Of a stretch of 42,349 bases of DNA, positions 8,501-17,193 are shown in pieces (the first letter of the stretch is position 1; each line of letters begins with the position of its first letter). The DNA comes from Paracoccaceae bacterium (GTDB lineage Bacteria > Pseudomonadota > Alphaproteobacteria > Rhodobacterales > Rhodobacteraceae). The translations under genes and the position numbers were made by a program. Under the pieces are notes generated by a model that saw only the letters and a list, made by a program, of their open reading frames with translations, searched no databases and was not told the origin of the DNA. The DNA lies in assembly GCA_021648025.1 (NCBI GenBank), contig JAKITO010000029.1, forward strand, positions 1-42,349. The letters run 5' to 3'.

Positions 8501-9414
8501 GGCCTCAGGATAAATTGTTCCTGTCGATTGGCGAATGTATGGTCGAATTGTCGCCCTTGGACCAGGGCACCTATTCGATGGCTTATGCGGGGGATACGTT
8601 TAACACCATTTGGTATGCCAAACGGCACTTTCCTGCATCCTGGCAATTTTCGTATCTGACCCGTGTCGGAATGGATGCCGTATCGGATGGCATGGTCGAA
8701 TTCATTCGGGATGCCGGGATTTCAACCAACCACATCACGCGCATCGACGGAAAAACAACCGGTCTGTATATGATCCACCTGAAGAACGGCGAGCGTAGTT
8801 TTTCCTATTGGCGCAACAGTTCCGCAGCCCGCGATCTGGCCAATGACCCCGGCCTGTTGAACCGCGCCATGAAATCTGCCGGGGCAATCTATTTTTCCGG
8901 TATCACCATGGCTGTCCTGCCCAAGCATGGGCGGGACAATCTGATATCGGCCCTGTCCCGCGCCCGCAGGGACAATCGCCGGATAATATTTGATCCAAAC
9001 CTTCGCCCGGCGCTTTGGCCGGACTTGGATACGATGCGCCATGAAATCGGCCGCGCCGCCAGCGTTGCCGATATTGTGCTGCCGTCATTTGACGACGAAG
9101 CCTGCCATTTCGGCGATACCTGCCTGACCGATACAATCGAACGGTACCGCGATCTTGGTGCAAGGCTGGTTGTGGTCAAGAACGGCGGTGACATTGTCCT
9201 GGCCGCAGATTGCGCTGGCAAAAGCTACAGCCACACCCCGGAATCATTGCAAAACCCTGTCGACACAACCGCTGCTGGTGATGCCTTTAACGCCGCCTTT
9301 CTCGCCACCTATCTGAATGGTGCCAATATCCAGGCCGCCCTGGCGTCTGGTTGTGATCTTTCGCTTGTAACGGTTCAGAAACGTGGTGCGCTGGTGGATG
9401 TGAACCACCGCTGA
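8497..9414 (+). CDS. kdgK: 2-keto-3-deoxygluconate kinase (PfkB/ribokinase family)
   Basis: Predicted to phosphorylate KDG to KDPG, the product then being cleaved by KDPG aldolase encoded elsewhere. The 305 residues show PfkB features: FLSIGECMVELS at the N-terminus, the substrate-side segment YAGDTFNTIWYAKR, and the C-terminal DTTAAGDAF (residues 256-264) with catalytic Asp262. The anion-hole motif is AAGD rather than the commoner GAGD, a variant I associate with KDG kinases. Other PfkB sugar kinases are possible, but every neighbouring pathway here ends in KDG. The ATG overlaps the regulator's stop (ATGA), giving a two-gene plus-strand operon. Confidence 0.87.
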   Translation: MRPQDKLFLSIGECMVELSPLDQGTYSMAYAGDTFNTIWYAKRHFPASWQFSYLTRVGMDAVSDGMVEFIRDAGISTNHITRIDGKTTGLYMIHLKNGERSFSYWRNSSAARDLANDPGLLNRAMKSAGAIYFSGITMAVLPKHGRDNLISALSRARRDNRRIIFDPNLRPALWPDLDTMRHEIGRAASVADIVLPSFDDEACHFGDTCLTDTIERYRDLGARLVVVKNGGDIVLAADCAGKSYSHTPESLQNPVDTTAAGDAFNAAFLATYLNGANIQAALASGCDLSLVTVQKRGALVDVNHR

Positions 9415-9419
9415 AATCC

Positions 9420-9560
9420 TGACCCTGGCCTATTTGCAAGCCGAATGATGTGATCGTGCAGCGCGGGCGCGTGAACTGGAAACGTGGGATCATACTCATC
9501 GTAAGAGGTGTCCCGTTCCCACCTATCCCTTGAAACAAAGGAAAGCCATAACAGGTGGGT
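9420..9560 (-). pseudogene. Possible C-terminal gene fragment, family not identified
   Basis: A minus-strand open stretch encodes SRDRWERDTSYDEYDP followed by FPVHAPALHDHIIRLANRPG and a short tail to a stop overlapping the end of kdgK. The composition looks like real protein, but it has no plausible start or ribosome site and lies just inside an IS21-like end. It could be the tail of a host gene cut by an insertion or part of a decayed transposase. I cannot assign a family. Confidence 0.25.
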
Positions 9561-9625
9561 CATTTTCTTTAACCGGCGACCCGGGTCATTTTTACATCGA
9601 CGCTAACAGCGACGGACACTGCCCT
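9545..9625 (-). mobile_element. Possible IS21-family terminal remnant
   Basis: On the minus strand this stretch has two copies of an AAAATGACCC-type motif about 25 bases apart, preceded by TGTTAGCGTCGATGTAAAA (about 9609-9591). Repeated motifs of this kind are characteristic of IS21-family ends. No intact istA or istB follows. The call rests on remembered end sequences and needs a database comparison. It lies between kdgK and the 3' end of the amide operon, consistent with a rearrangement border. Confidence 0.35.
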
Positions 9626-9648
9626 TTTTAAGATTTATGGGCTTGGAA

Positions 9649-10251
9649 TTATTCATTTCCAAGGTCGCTTAGAATGCCATCAGCATTAATTATCGAATGA
9701 GCAATTTCCAATGTAGTGGTGCGCTTTGCCATCGCCTGTTTGCGTATAATGGCGTAAGCGTCTTTATCATTTATGCCGCGATGTCGCATCAGAATGAATT
9801 TCGCATCATTTAATTTTTGGATATTGTCAACTCGCGCCCTGGCCTTATCCAAATCTTTGCGGAGTGTCTTGTTCTCCGACCAAATTCGTCGGGCCATCAG
9901 GATCGCGCTCATTACGCCGGTTGCACGCAGGGGCTTGGTTAGGACAGCATGTGCACCAATGTCAAAAAGCCCTTCCAGAACGGATGGGTTCTCATAGTCG
10001 ATGATCGCAATAATCGCAGGCGGGTCGCCTTTCATCTTGTTCAAGAGAGGTTTGATTTGCTTCGGGTTGGTTTCGTCCACATCGACAAAGAGTACATCAA
10101 CATTCTTAGGCATTTTGCTGGGAATTGGCCAGATCGCCTCATGCCCACACCCGATCCTGTGAATTTGGCGTATCAGTTCCTCTGCATTTTTATCACGAGG
10201 ATGCATCACCGCGACGTTGAGCTCACGTAGGTTTCTAATAAAATTGCTCAT
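9649..10251 (-). CDS. amiR: AmiR-like transcription antiterminator (pseudo-receiver plus ANTAR RNA-binding domain)
   Basis: RNA-binding positive regulator that prevents early termination in the leader of the amidase operon when amide is present. The 200 residues (P. aeruginosa AmiR is similar in size) have a receiver-like N-terminal domain (about 10-125; LFVDVDETNP, AHAVLTKPL), a coiled-coil linker (about 125-150) and a C-terminal ANTAR domain with AKFILMRHRGINDKDAYAII and KRTTTLEIAHSIIN. In the ami system this protein is held inactive by AmiC, whose gene ends 7 bases upstream; GGAGG at the amiC stop serves as ribosome site. A plausible RNA target lies in the operon leader at 18520-18601. It is the last gene of the amide operon and markedly AT-richer than the uronate genes. 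Confidence 0.9.
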   Translation of the reverse strand: MSNFIRNLRELNVAVMHPRDKNAEELIRQIHRIGCGHEAIWPIPSKMPKNVDVLFVDVDETNPKQIKPLLNKMKGDPPAIIAIIDYENPSVLEGLFDIGAHAVLTKPLRATGVMSAILMARRIWSENKTLRKDLDKARARVDNIQKLNDAKFILMRHRGINDKDAYAIIRKQAMAKRTTTLEIAHSIINADGILSDLGNE

Positions 10252-10258
10252 CGGTCGT

Positions 10259-11413
10259 CTAACCTCCGATCACTTTCTGAAGTTGAAGGCTCCAGTCGTT
10301 GATTTGCGGATAAACAAGATAAGGGTCCGGCTTAATCATATGACGGACTTTGCTCCGGATGGTAAACTCACCTTCCTGATTTACGATGGCAATTCTGGAT
10401 TGTAGATGGGTGTGGTTATTGTCGGGGTCAATCTTAATCTCGCCCTGTGGGGCTTGGAAGTTCATACCAAGCAATGCATCCCGCATTGCATCAGTATCCA
10501 TGCCACCACAATCCTGCAGGGCGCTGGCAAACATGTGCATCTGGGAATATGCGGCCTCGCAACAACTGGTCACATCCAGGGTGGTCCCGAATTTTTTTTC
10601 ATAACGCGTCAGGAATTTTCTATTTGCATCAGAGTTGATAGACCTGAAATAAGGTGCAGCAGTAATGTGGCCAACAGCCGCCGCAGCCCCTATTTCTGCG
10701 ATTTCTGCTTCGTTGGCCGTTAGACTGGCAATGGGGCAATCCAGTCCTCTACCACCAGCCTTGTAGTAGGCGGTATAAAAGTTAATGCAGCCCTGGCCGA
10801 CAACTGTAGAAAAAATTGCATCCGGTTTTTTGCGAAGAATGTCTTCGACAATGCTTTTGAACTTTGGAATCCCAGCGTTAAGGGGTACATATTCCTCCCC
10901 TAAAACTTCGCCTCCACCCTGTCGGATCACATTGCGCATGACGCGGTTGGATTCACGGGGGTAGATATAGTCGGAACCGACGAAATAGATTCTATTCCCA
11001 TGGGTTTCCATTAAATATTTTGCTAACGGCACGCTATTTTGATTGGGGGTGGCACCTCCGTACATGACATTCGGAGAGTACTCGAAGCCCTCATAGAGGG
11101 TTGGATAAAAGAACAGAGCGTTTCTACGCTCGACCACTGGCAATACTTCCTTCCGAGAGGAGGACATATAGCATCCAAAGATGACATTGACCTTATCCTC
11201 AACAATCAGGGTTTCTGCGAGTTCACCATATTGTTTAACCACGGACCCGGGATCATAGATGACAGGTTCTATCATTTTTCCCTGCACACCGCCGGCAGAG
11301 TTGATTTCATCAATTGCCAGCAAAGTACCATTCAGTTGCGATTTTTCGATGATAGATGTTACGCCGGATGTGGAAAACAGAATTCCAACTCTCCATGTGT
11401 TTGATGCTGTCAC
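10259..11413 (-). CDS. amiC: AmiC-like cytosolic amide sensor (periplasmic-binding-protein fold)
   Basis: Type I binding-protein homologue without a signal peptide, so cytoplasmic. In P. aeruginosa AmiC binds short amides and releases AmiR. The 384 residues (385 in P. aeruginosa) share long AmiC-like stretches: VGILFSTSGVTSIIEKSQ, FYPTLYEGFEYSPNVMYGG, TPNQNSVPLAKYLMETHG, VGSDYIYPRESNRVMR and the C-terminal NNHTHLQSRIA. The start codon is GTG at 11413, where the protein begins MTASNTWRVG, with AAGG upstream. It lies between amiB and amiR, as in the ami order E-B-C-R. It is clearly paralogous to the exported receptor encoded at 17231-18475, but the missing signal sequence and the neighbour amiR support a regulatory role. 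Confidence 0.9.
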   Translation of the reverse strand: MTASNTWRVGILFSTSGVTSIIEKSQLNGTLLAIDEINSAGGVQGKMIEPVIYDPGSVVKQYGELAETLIVEDKVNVIFGCYMSSSRKEVLPVVERRNALFFYPTLYEGFEYSPNVMYGGATPNQNSVPLAKYLMETHGNRIYFVGSDYIYPRESNRVMRNVIRQGGGEVLGEEYVPLNAGIPKFKSIVEDILRKKPDAIFSTVVGQGCINFYTAYYKAGGRGLDCPIASLTANEAEIAEIGAAAAVGHITAAPYFRSINSDANRKFLTRYEKKFGTTLDVTSCCEAAYSQMHMFASALQDCGGMDTDAMRDALLGMNFQAPQGEIKIDPDNNHTHLQSRIAIVNQEGEFTIRSKVRHMIKPDPYLVYPQINDWSLQLQKVIGG

Positions 11414-11427
11414 TGTATAACCCTTAC

Positions 11428-12585
11428 TTACAATTGTTCGAAATTTAGCTGATGACCATCTAGTTTGGCAATGATTTGTCGTTCACAATTTGTGGTATTC
11501 TCCCCAGTGGGGTTTGTAAGCAGGAATTCGGCAAGAGGGAATTCGAGATGCTTACGTATCATTCGGCGTAACCCACGCGCACCGAACCGTTTGTCGTACC
11601 CCTGAGACGAAATGAAACTGATCACTTCGGGGTTAAGCGTGATCTGGCAATCATGCTTGCGCAATCTGCGGTTAAGTTTCTCGATTTCTACATTAATGAT
11701 CGCGGGGATCGTCTGTGAACCCAGCCAATTAAATGTTTCGATATGATCGATCCGGTTGACAAACTCGGGTGGAAAGCGTGCCAAAAGACTGTTTTGCACG
11801 ATTTCAGAGGCTTTACGGCGTTTTCCCCAGTGCAGGGCATCCGGGATTAGCTGTCTTCGTGATTGCAGCTTGATAAGATCAGAGGTGCCAAGGTTGCTGG
11901 TCATGAAGATGATAGCATTGCGGAATGAGAACGTGCGTTCGCCAGATGCAACAGTCAAAATGCCATTGTCAAAGACGTTGAGCAAGGCAAGGACAACCGC
12001 ATCGCTCGCTTTTTCAAGCTCATCAAAAAGCACTATGCCGGGTAAATTTCTCGTGCCCTCGATTTTCTCCTGATCCAGAATCGTCGTGCCTTCTTTTGAC
12101 CCGACATATCCTGGTGGTGCGCCTGTGAATGACGCAGAATAATGTTCTTGGGCCAATGTGTTCATATCTATCCGACAGACTGCATCGGCGTCACCGTATA
12201 TTGCGCGCGCAAGTATGCGAACGGTTTCTGTTTTGCCTACGCCAGTAGGACCAGCGAACAAGATCGTTGCAAGAGGTTTGCGGGGATCGCCAATATCGGC
12301 ACAAATGACTTTGAGATGTTGGAGCAGTGAATCAATTGCCTGATCCTGCCCAACGATAGAGCCGCGCAGTTCAGTTGCTATGTTGGCCAAATCAAAATTG
12401 AAGCGAGAGTTTTCCAGGCCGCGTGTTTCGCGCGCCGGATTTACGGGTGAAGATGCGCGATTTTCATCATCCAAAGCGCGTTTGGTTAAATCACCCTGTT
12501 TTGTTTTCTGAATTCTATCCGTCAAAAACGGCATATTTGTTGCTTTCGGTCCAAAGGGTGAATAGTCCTGCACAAGCGTCGGCAT
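11428..12585 (-). CDS. amiB: AmiB-like AAA+ ATPase of the amidase operon (ClpB/ClpA D2-like module)
   Basis: Single-module AAA+ protein of about 385 residues, of poorly known function, that accompanies amidase operons. After a disordered leader (about 1-70) come GQDQAI, Walker A GPTGVGKT, pore loop GAPPGYVGSKEG, Walker B IVLFDELEKA, sensor 1 FMTSNLG, the arginine-finger segment FPPEFVNRIDHI, and sensor 2 RFGARGLRRMI. These are the features of the second ATPase ring of ClpA/ClpB, so ATP hydrolysis and substrate threading are likely. There is no zinc-finger or ClpP-binding IGF-type loop that I can see, so a chaperone role is likelier than protease partner. I prefer the ATG at 12585; a GTG at 12594 is possible. 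It lies between amiE and amiC. Confidence 0.85.
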   Translation of the reverse strand: MPTLVQDYSPFGPKATNMPFLTDRIQKTKQGDLTKRALDDENRASSPVNPARETRGLENSRFNFDLANIATELRGSIVGQDQAIDSLLQHLKVICADIGDPRKPLATILFAGPTGVGKTETVRILARAIYGDADAVCRIDMNTLAQEHYSASFTGAPPGYVGSKEGTTILDQEKIEGTRNLPGIVLFDELEKASDAVVLALLNVFDNGILTVASGERTFSFRNAIIFMTSNLGTSDLIKLQSRRQLIPDALHWGKRRKASEIVQNSLLARFPPEFVNRIDHIETFNWLGSQTIPAIINVEIEKLNRRLRKHDCQITLNPEVISFISSQGYDKRFGARGLRRMIRKHLEFPLAEFLLTNPTGENTTNCERQIIAKLDGHQLNFEQL

Positions 12586-12628
12586 GGTCCTCACTCAGAA
12601 TGAGATGAAGACCATGCCGAAAATCTTG

Positions 12629-13672
12629 TTAGTCGGCCTCTTTTTCCTTGGCCGAAGTTGGAAGGTTGCCAACGGGACATTGCGCAACCCCGATTGTTGT
12701 TCGCGTTATCTTTTCGACGTCCTCACGGGTCTTTTCCGCGTCGTTCACCCAATTGCGATAGAATTCGAACGGACAGTCAGCCACGCCTTTGTCGCCATCA
12801 CCTGCCGCATGAACCCCGGTGTACCCGCGATGCAGCAGTTTAAAGAGATGGTTCTGTGATTGGTCGTTTGCCCGTGCGTCGCGGATTTCAGGGATGGACA
12901 GTTGCGCATACTGAATGCCCATTTCCTCTTCACCACATTCACCCAGCGTGCGGCCATCAAAGCCGATAATCGCGGAATGGCCAAAGTAGCTGTAAACCCC
13001 GTCGAAGCCGGCAGCGTTTGCTACAGCAACATAACAGTTATTGGCCCAGGCCATGGCCTTGGACATCATGACCTGCTGCTCCTTGGCCGGGTACATGTAC
13101 CCCTGGCAACGGACGATCAACTCTGCGCCCTTCATCGCACAATCGCGCCATATCTCGGGATAGTTTCCGTCATCACAAATGATCAGGCTAATCTTGAGCC
13201 CTTTTGGACCGTCGCTGACAAACGTCTCGCCCCCGGGGCACCACCCTTCGATCGGGCACCAAGGCAGAATCTTACGGTATTTCTGTACTATCTCACCCTT
13301 GTTATTCATCAGGATAAGTGTGTTGTAGGGGTTCTTGCGCGGGTGGTCTTCGTGCCGCTCGCCAGTGATTGAAAAGATGCCCCAGGTGTTCGCCTTACGG
13401 CAGGCACGAGCAAATATTTCCGTCTCATCGCCGGGAATGGTTGCCGCTGTTTCCATCATCTCATCGGCGTCATACATGATGCCCTGGGTGCTGTATTCCG
13501 GGAAGATCACCAGATCCATCCCCGGCAACCCGGTTTTCATTCCGATGAGCATTTCACCAATTTTTTCCGCGTTCTCCAATACCTCAGCCCTAGTGTGAAG
13601 CCGCGGCATTTTATAGTTTACAACGGCTACGCCAACGGTGCTGTCACTGCTGGAAATGTCACCATGTCTCAT
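12629..13672 (-). CDS. amiE: Aliphatic amidase
   Basis: Nitrilase-superfamily enzyme that hydrolyses short aliphatic amides (acetamide, propionamide and similar) to the acid and ammonia in the cytoplasm. The 347 residues align without gaps to the numbering of P. aeruginosa AmiE: Glu59 in FPEYST, Lys134 in YRKILPW, Glu142 in PIEGW and the nucleophile Cys166 in ICDDGNYPE. The N-terminus [20 protein letters not shown] is also AmiE-like. Formamidase AmiF is related, but the ami neighbours favour AmiE. Its gene follows the ABC importer genes with a 53-base gap and precedes amiB. Ammonia release suggests a role in nitrogen (and possibly carbon) supply. Confidence 0.96.
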   Translation of the reverse strand: MRHGDISSSDSTVGVAVVNYKMPRLHTRAEVLENAEKIGEMLIGMKTGLPGMDLVIFPEYSTQGIMYDADEMMETAATIPGDETEIFARACRKANTWGIFSITGERHEDHPRKNPYNTLILMNNKGEIVQKYRKILPWCPIEGWCPGGETFVSDGPKGLKISLIICDDGNYPEIWRDCAMKGAELIVRCQGYMYPAKEQQVMMSKAMAWANNCYVAVANAAGFDGVYSYFGHSAIIGFDGRTLGECGEEEMGIQYAQLSIPEIRDARANDQSQNHLFKLLHRGYTGVHAAGDGDKGVADCPFEFYRNWVNDAEKTREDVEKITRTTIGVAQCPVGNLPTSAKEKEAD

Positions 13673-13725
13673 AGTTGTGTCCTCTCTTCTTGCTGGTATT
13701 TGACGAAATTATTGGAAACAATTGC

Positions 13726-14427
13726 CTAGAAAGTCAGATGTTCATTGACGACCTCGTCGGTCAGATCATCCTTGCCTCCGGTCATGGCAACTCTGCCTTT
13801 GTCCATGACGATGAATCGATCCGATGACGCCCGGGCAAACGGGATATTTTGTTCGACCAGAATAACGCCTAGCCCGCGCTCCTTGTTAAGGTGGACGATC
13901 GCTTCTTCGATCTGTTTCACCACATTGGGTTGGATGCCTTCTGTGGGTTCATCCAGAATCAACAGCTTTGGGTCCATCGCAAGCGCGCGAGCAATCGCCA
14001 GTTGCTGCTGTTGGCCTCCTGACAGATCACCGCCGCGCCGGTTCAGAAATTCGCGCAGGATTGGGAACATGTCGAACAGGTACTCCGGTATGTCCCGTTT
14101 CCCGTCTTTGCGCGCATAAGTGCCCATCACGATGTTTTCGCGCACGGTTAAATTCGCGATGATCTCACGGCCCTGTGGAATGTAACCAATGCCAAGTTTA
14201 GCACGCTCATGGGTTTTGGCGGTCAAAATATCTTTGCCATTAAACAGAAGTCCGCCGGTGGCGTGATCTGTCAGCCCCATGATCGTCTTGAGAAGCGTGG
14301 TTTTCCCGACACCATTGCGGCCAAGAACAGACAAGAACTGACCTTCTTTTACCTTAAACGATATATCCTGAATAACAGGGCTTTTGCCGTAGTAGGAATA
14401 GAGGTTTTCAGCTTGAAGGATATCCAT
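13726..14427 (-). CDS. ABC transporter ATP-binding protein, amide/urea type (UrtE/LivF-like)
   Basis: Cytoplasmic ATPase of a branched-chain-amino-acid/urea-class importer, 233 residues. Walker A is GRNGVGKTT, the signature motif is LSGGQQQQLAIARAL, and Walker B is LLILDEPTEGIQPN, followed by the switch His in the usual place. The EGIQPNVV segment and overall size match UrtE/FmdF-type proteins. It is the last transporter gene, 3 bases after its partner ATPase gene and 53 bases before amiE, so the importer and amidase form one transcription unit. Urea import alone is an alternative, but no urease genes are in the window, and amidase linkage favours short-chain amides. Confidence 0.9.
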   Translation of the reverse strand: MDILQAENLYSYYGKSPVIQDISFKVKEGQFLSVLGRNGVGKTTLLKTIMGLTDHATGGLLFNGKDILTAKTHERAKLGIGYIPQGREIIANLTVRENIVMGTYARKDGKRDIPEYLFDMFPILREFLNRRGGDLSGGQQQQLAIARALAMDPKLLILDEPTEGIQPNVVKQIEEAIVHLNKERGLGVILVEQNIPFARASSDRFIVMDKGRVAMTGGKDDLTDEVVNEHLTF

Positions 14428-14430
14428 AAT

Positions 14431-15159
14431 TCAATGTCCCAGATAGGCGGATTTGACAGCCTCGTTGTTTTCAATCTCAGTTACGGTTCCCTCGGCCAGT
14501 TTCTTGCCTTGGGCCATCACCGTGATGCGATCCGCCACTTGGCGAACAAACGACATGTCGTGTTCAACCACGATTAGTGCATGAGTTTTTCGAAGCGATT
14601 CAAATATTCTGGCTGTCTTGTCGGTTTCCTGAATGGTCATCCCTGCTGTTGGTTCATCCATCAGGATCAATTTGCTGTCCTGTGCAATCAGCATGGCAAT
14701 CTCGAGCCATTGGGTTTCGCCATGGGATAAATTTCCGGCCATGTCAGCGCGTCTTGTTTCAAGCCCGACCAGTTCTAAAATCCGCTCGATTTCGGGGCTG
14801 TGCCGGTGCCTGAACTTGCTAAGTGTCTGAAGCAGGCCGCTGTGCTTTGAACGAGCCACCTGTAGATTCTCATCAACCGTCAGTTCTTTGAATACAGAGG
14901 GAACCTGAAATTTGCGACCGATACCATATCTGACCCGTTTGAATTCCGGAATATTCGAAATTTCATGTCCGTCAAAGCGGATCGATCCACTGGTGAGTTG
15001 TGTTTTGCCGCATATCAGATCAAGCGTTGTAGATTTTCCCGCTCCATTCGGTCCGAGCAGGCACAGGATTTCCCCCTGACTGACATTCAGGTTCAACCCA
15101 TCGACGGCACGCAACCCCCCGAAATCAACGCGCAGGTCTGTTACTTCCAAGAGATCCAT
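14431..15159 (-). CDS. ABC transporter ATP-binding protein, amide/urea type (UrtD/LivG-like)
   Basis: Second ATPase of the importer, 242 residues. Walker A is GPNGAGKST. The signature LSHGETQWLEIAML is the unusual LSHG form seen in UrtD-like proteins, and Walker B is LILMDEPTAGM. The N-terminal LEVTDLRVDFGGLRAVDGL is typical of LivG/UrtD. It is separated by one base from the permease gene upstream and by three from the second ATPase gene. The LSHG motif argues for the urea/amide subgroup over amino-acid LIV transporters. Confidence 0.9.
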   Translation of the reverse strand: MDLLEVTDLRVDFGGLRAVDGLNLNVSQGEILCLLGPNGAGKSTTLDLICGKTQLTSGSIRFDGHEISNIPEFKRVRYGIGRKFQVPSVFKELTVDENLQVARSKHSGLLQTLSKFRHRHSPEIERILELVGLETRRADMAGNLSHGETQWLEIAMLIAQDSKLILMDEPTAGMTIQETDKTARIFESLRKTHALIVVEHDMSFVRQVADRITVMAQGKKLAEGTVTEIENNEAVKSAYLGH

Positions 15160-15160
15160 T

Positions 15161-16267
15161 TCATTGCCCCCCTTTAATTTCTGGGCGGCTTTTCAAGTTG
15201 GAATGCTTTGCATTGGATACTCTGGAATCTTTACGACGTGCGATCCAGTCGTTTGCACCTGCAACCACCCCATGCAGACCGCGCGGCATAAACATAACGA
15301 TGAGAACAAAAGTCACGCCCAAAATGAGGTTCCAGCCTTCGACAAAAACATCCGAGAGCCGCACTTCGAGAAGATTGACCACAATCGCGCCGATTGCTGC
15401 GGCGATTATTGATTCGCGACCGCCAACCGCACACCAAATGACAATAGCCAAACTGAAAGAGACGCTCATATAGGTGGGAGACGCAAATTCCAGCACCAGC
15501 GTGTACAACATGCCCGACCAACCGGCGAGTGCGGCCGAAATGCAAAATGCCGCAGTTTCGTAAGAGGCAACATTGTAGCCAAAGAACCGGGTGCGGTCTG
15601 CGTCTTCACGGATAGCCCGCAAGATCAAACCGAACTTGCTGTGAACCAGATAGATGCCAATCATAATGGCCACAAACAAGCAGGCAGCAATCAGATAGTA
15701 GAACGACAGGCTGTAGATATCCACGGTCCAACCCAGCAAGGTTAGCGGTGCCAATCCCGTCAACCCGTTCTGCCCCCCGGTATAGCCTTGTTGTTCGATC
15801 ACCAGCAATTGGAACGCCACCAGAAACGCCAGGGTAATCACGGCAACGAACACGCCTGATATACGCGCCCGAAACATGAAAATGGCAATGATGCCTCCGA
15901 TTGAAGCGGGAATCAAAAGCCCGGCCAACAAAGTGAAAGAAAGCGAATGGAAGGGAACCCAAAACCAAGGCAGTTCCTCAACGTTGTTCCAGCTCATGAA
16001 ATCAGGCAGGCCCTGGCTGGATTTGAGTTTCAGATGCATCGCCATGGCATAGGACCCCATGCCAAAAGTAGCGGCCTGACCGAGGTTCAGAATGCCCGCA
16101 GTGCCCCAGGAAAGTGCCAATGCAAGCGAAACAATGCCAAGACTCAGGTAGCGGGCAAAAGTGTTCAGCTCGTAACCTTCAAAATTAAGATATGCTGGAA
16201 CAGCCAGGAAAATGACTGCTGCAAACAGTGCATATGCGACAAGGTCATATTTTAGTTTCTTAGTCAT
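15161..16267 (-). CDS. ABC transporter permease, amide/urea type (UrtC/LivM-like)
   Basis: Integral membrane permease of 368 residues with about ten hydrophobic segments. LivM/UrtC markers are LNLGQAATFGMGSYAMAMHL near the N-terminal third, GYTGGQNGLTGL, the coupling helix region RAIREDADRTRFFGYNVASY, and AVGGRESIIAAAIGAIVVNL near the end. The C-terminal 30 residues are charged and probably cytoplasmic. It is 10 bases downstream of the partner permease gene and one base before the UrtD-like gene. Substrate is inferred to be a short amide from linkage to amiE. Confidence 0.9.
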   Translation of the reverse strand: MTKKLKYDLVAYALFAAVIFLAVPAYLNFEGYELNTFARYLSLGIVSLALALSWGTAGILNLGQAATFGMGSYAMAMHLKLKSSQGLPDFMSWNNVEELPWFWVPFHSLSFTLLAGLLIPASIGGIIAIFMFRARISGVFVAVITLAFLVAFQLLVIEQQGYTGGQNGLTGLAPLTLLGWTVDIYSLSFYYLIAACLFVAIMIGIYLVHSKFGLILRAIREDADRTRFFGYNVASYETAAFCISAALAGWSGMLYTLVLEFASPTYMSVSFSLAIVIWCAVGGRESIIAAAIGAIVVNLLEVRLSDVFVEGWNLILGVTFVLIVMFMPRGLHGVVAGANDWIARRKDSRVSNAKHSNLKSRPEIKGGQ

Positions 16268-16277
16268 GAGGTTTTTC

Positions 16278-17147
16278 TCAATTACGTGTTTTTCCGGGGA
16301 ACAGACCGCGTGGGCGCAAACGGATCAGAAGAATGATACAGATCAAAACTGCGATACGTCCCAGTGTGTCATTCATAACGATCGAAAACAGAGCCGTGGC
16401 CTGGCCTATCAGCACAGCGGCCAGAGCCGTTCCGAACAGGCTGCCAAGTCCGCCAACGATGACGACGAGGAAAGCGTTCACAACCAACCCGGTACCCATG
16501 GTGGGGATGGTGCTGAAGAGCGGAGTAATCAGCGCACCGGCGACCCCGGCCAAACCAGCACCATAGGCGAAGGTCAGCGAGTAAATCCGTTCGGATTCGA
16601 TTCCATAACATTCTGAAATACTGCGGTTCTGGATGACGGCGCGTAGTTTGGTGCCAAATTCGGTCCGGGTCATGATTGCCCATGTGGCACCGAGTATTGC
16701 GATCGAAAGTACGATAACAAAAATTCGGTAGTTCGACATGTAGACATTGCCGATTTGAATATTACCGCGCAGGATTTCCGGGCCGCTGACAAATCGGGAT
16801 TCAGGACCGATTGCGATCCGTACGATCTGTTGAAGTATTATGCCGATGCCCCAGGTCGCCAGAATAGTATCGAGCGGTCGGGAATATAGCCGTTGCACAA
16901 TGATTTTTTCGATCAGCCAGCCAACCGCGCCTACTGCGACAAAAACGAATGGCAAAGCAAGCAGAATGCTGAAACCAAAAAAATGCTGCAATGCCCAGGT
17001 TGCATATGCCCCCAGCATCACGAGCTCGCCGTGCGCCAGGTTGATAACCCCCATCGACCCGTAAATGATCGCCAGGCCAAGCGCGATAATGAGCAGAATC
17101 GAGGCCATGCTTAGGCCAGAGAACAGCTGATTAAAAAGAACGTCCAT
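16278..17147 (-). CDS. ABC transporter permease, amide/urea type (UrtB/LivH-like)
   Basis: Integral membrane permease of 289 residues with about eight hydrophobic segments. LivH/UrtB markers are ALGLAIIYGSMGVINLAHGE near the N-terminus, TWGIGIILQQIVRIAIGPES, the EAA-like loop LRAVIQNRSISECYGIESER, and VVIVGGLGSLFGTALAAVLI near the C-terminus. The ATG at 17147 has AAGGGG six bases upstream. It follows the receptor gene across an 83-base gap that contains two hairpins, suggesting different expression of receptor and membrane parts. Confidence 0.91.
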   Translation of the reverse strand: MDVLFNQLFSGLSMASILLIIALGLAIIYGSMGVINLAHGELVMLGAYATWALQHFFGFSILLALPFVFVAVGAVGWLIEKIIVQRLYSRPLDTILATWGIGIILQQIVRIAIGPESRFVSGPEILRGNIQIGNVYMSNYRIFVIVLSIAILGATWAIMTRTEFGTKLRAVIQNRSISECYGIESERIYSLTFAYGAGLAGVAGALITPLFSTIPTMGTGLVVNAFLVVIVGGLGSLFGTALAAVLIGQATALFSIVMNDTLGRIAVLICIILLIRLRPRGLFPGKTRN

Positions 17148-17166
17148 TTTTTACCCCTTGTGGGCG

Positions 17167-17188
17167 GCCCGATGCGCAAACACCGGGC
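17167..17188 (-). repeat. Intercistronic hairpin 2, before the permease gene
   Basis: Reading the minus strand, an 8-bp stem (one G-U pair) with a hexaloop TTTGCG. It is the second of two hairpins between the amide receptor gene and its first permease gene. There is no T tract, so mRNA stabilisation or processing of the receptor transcript is likelier than termination. Confidence 0.5.
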
Positions 17189-17193
17189 CAGGT

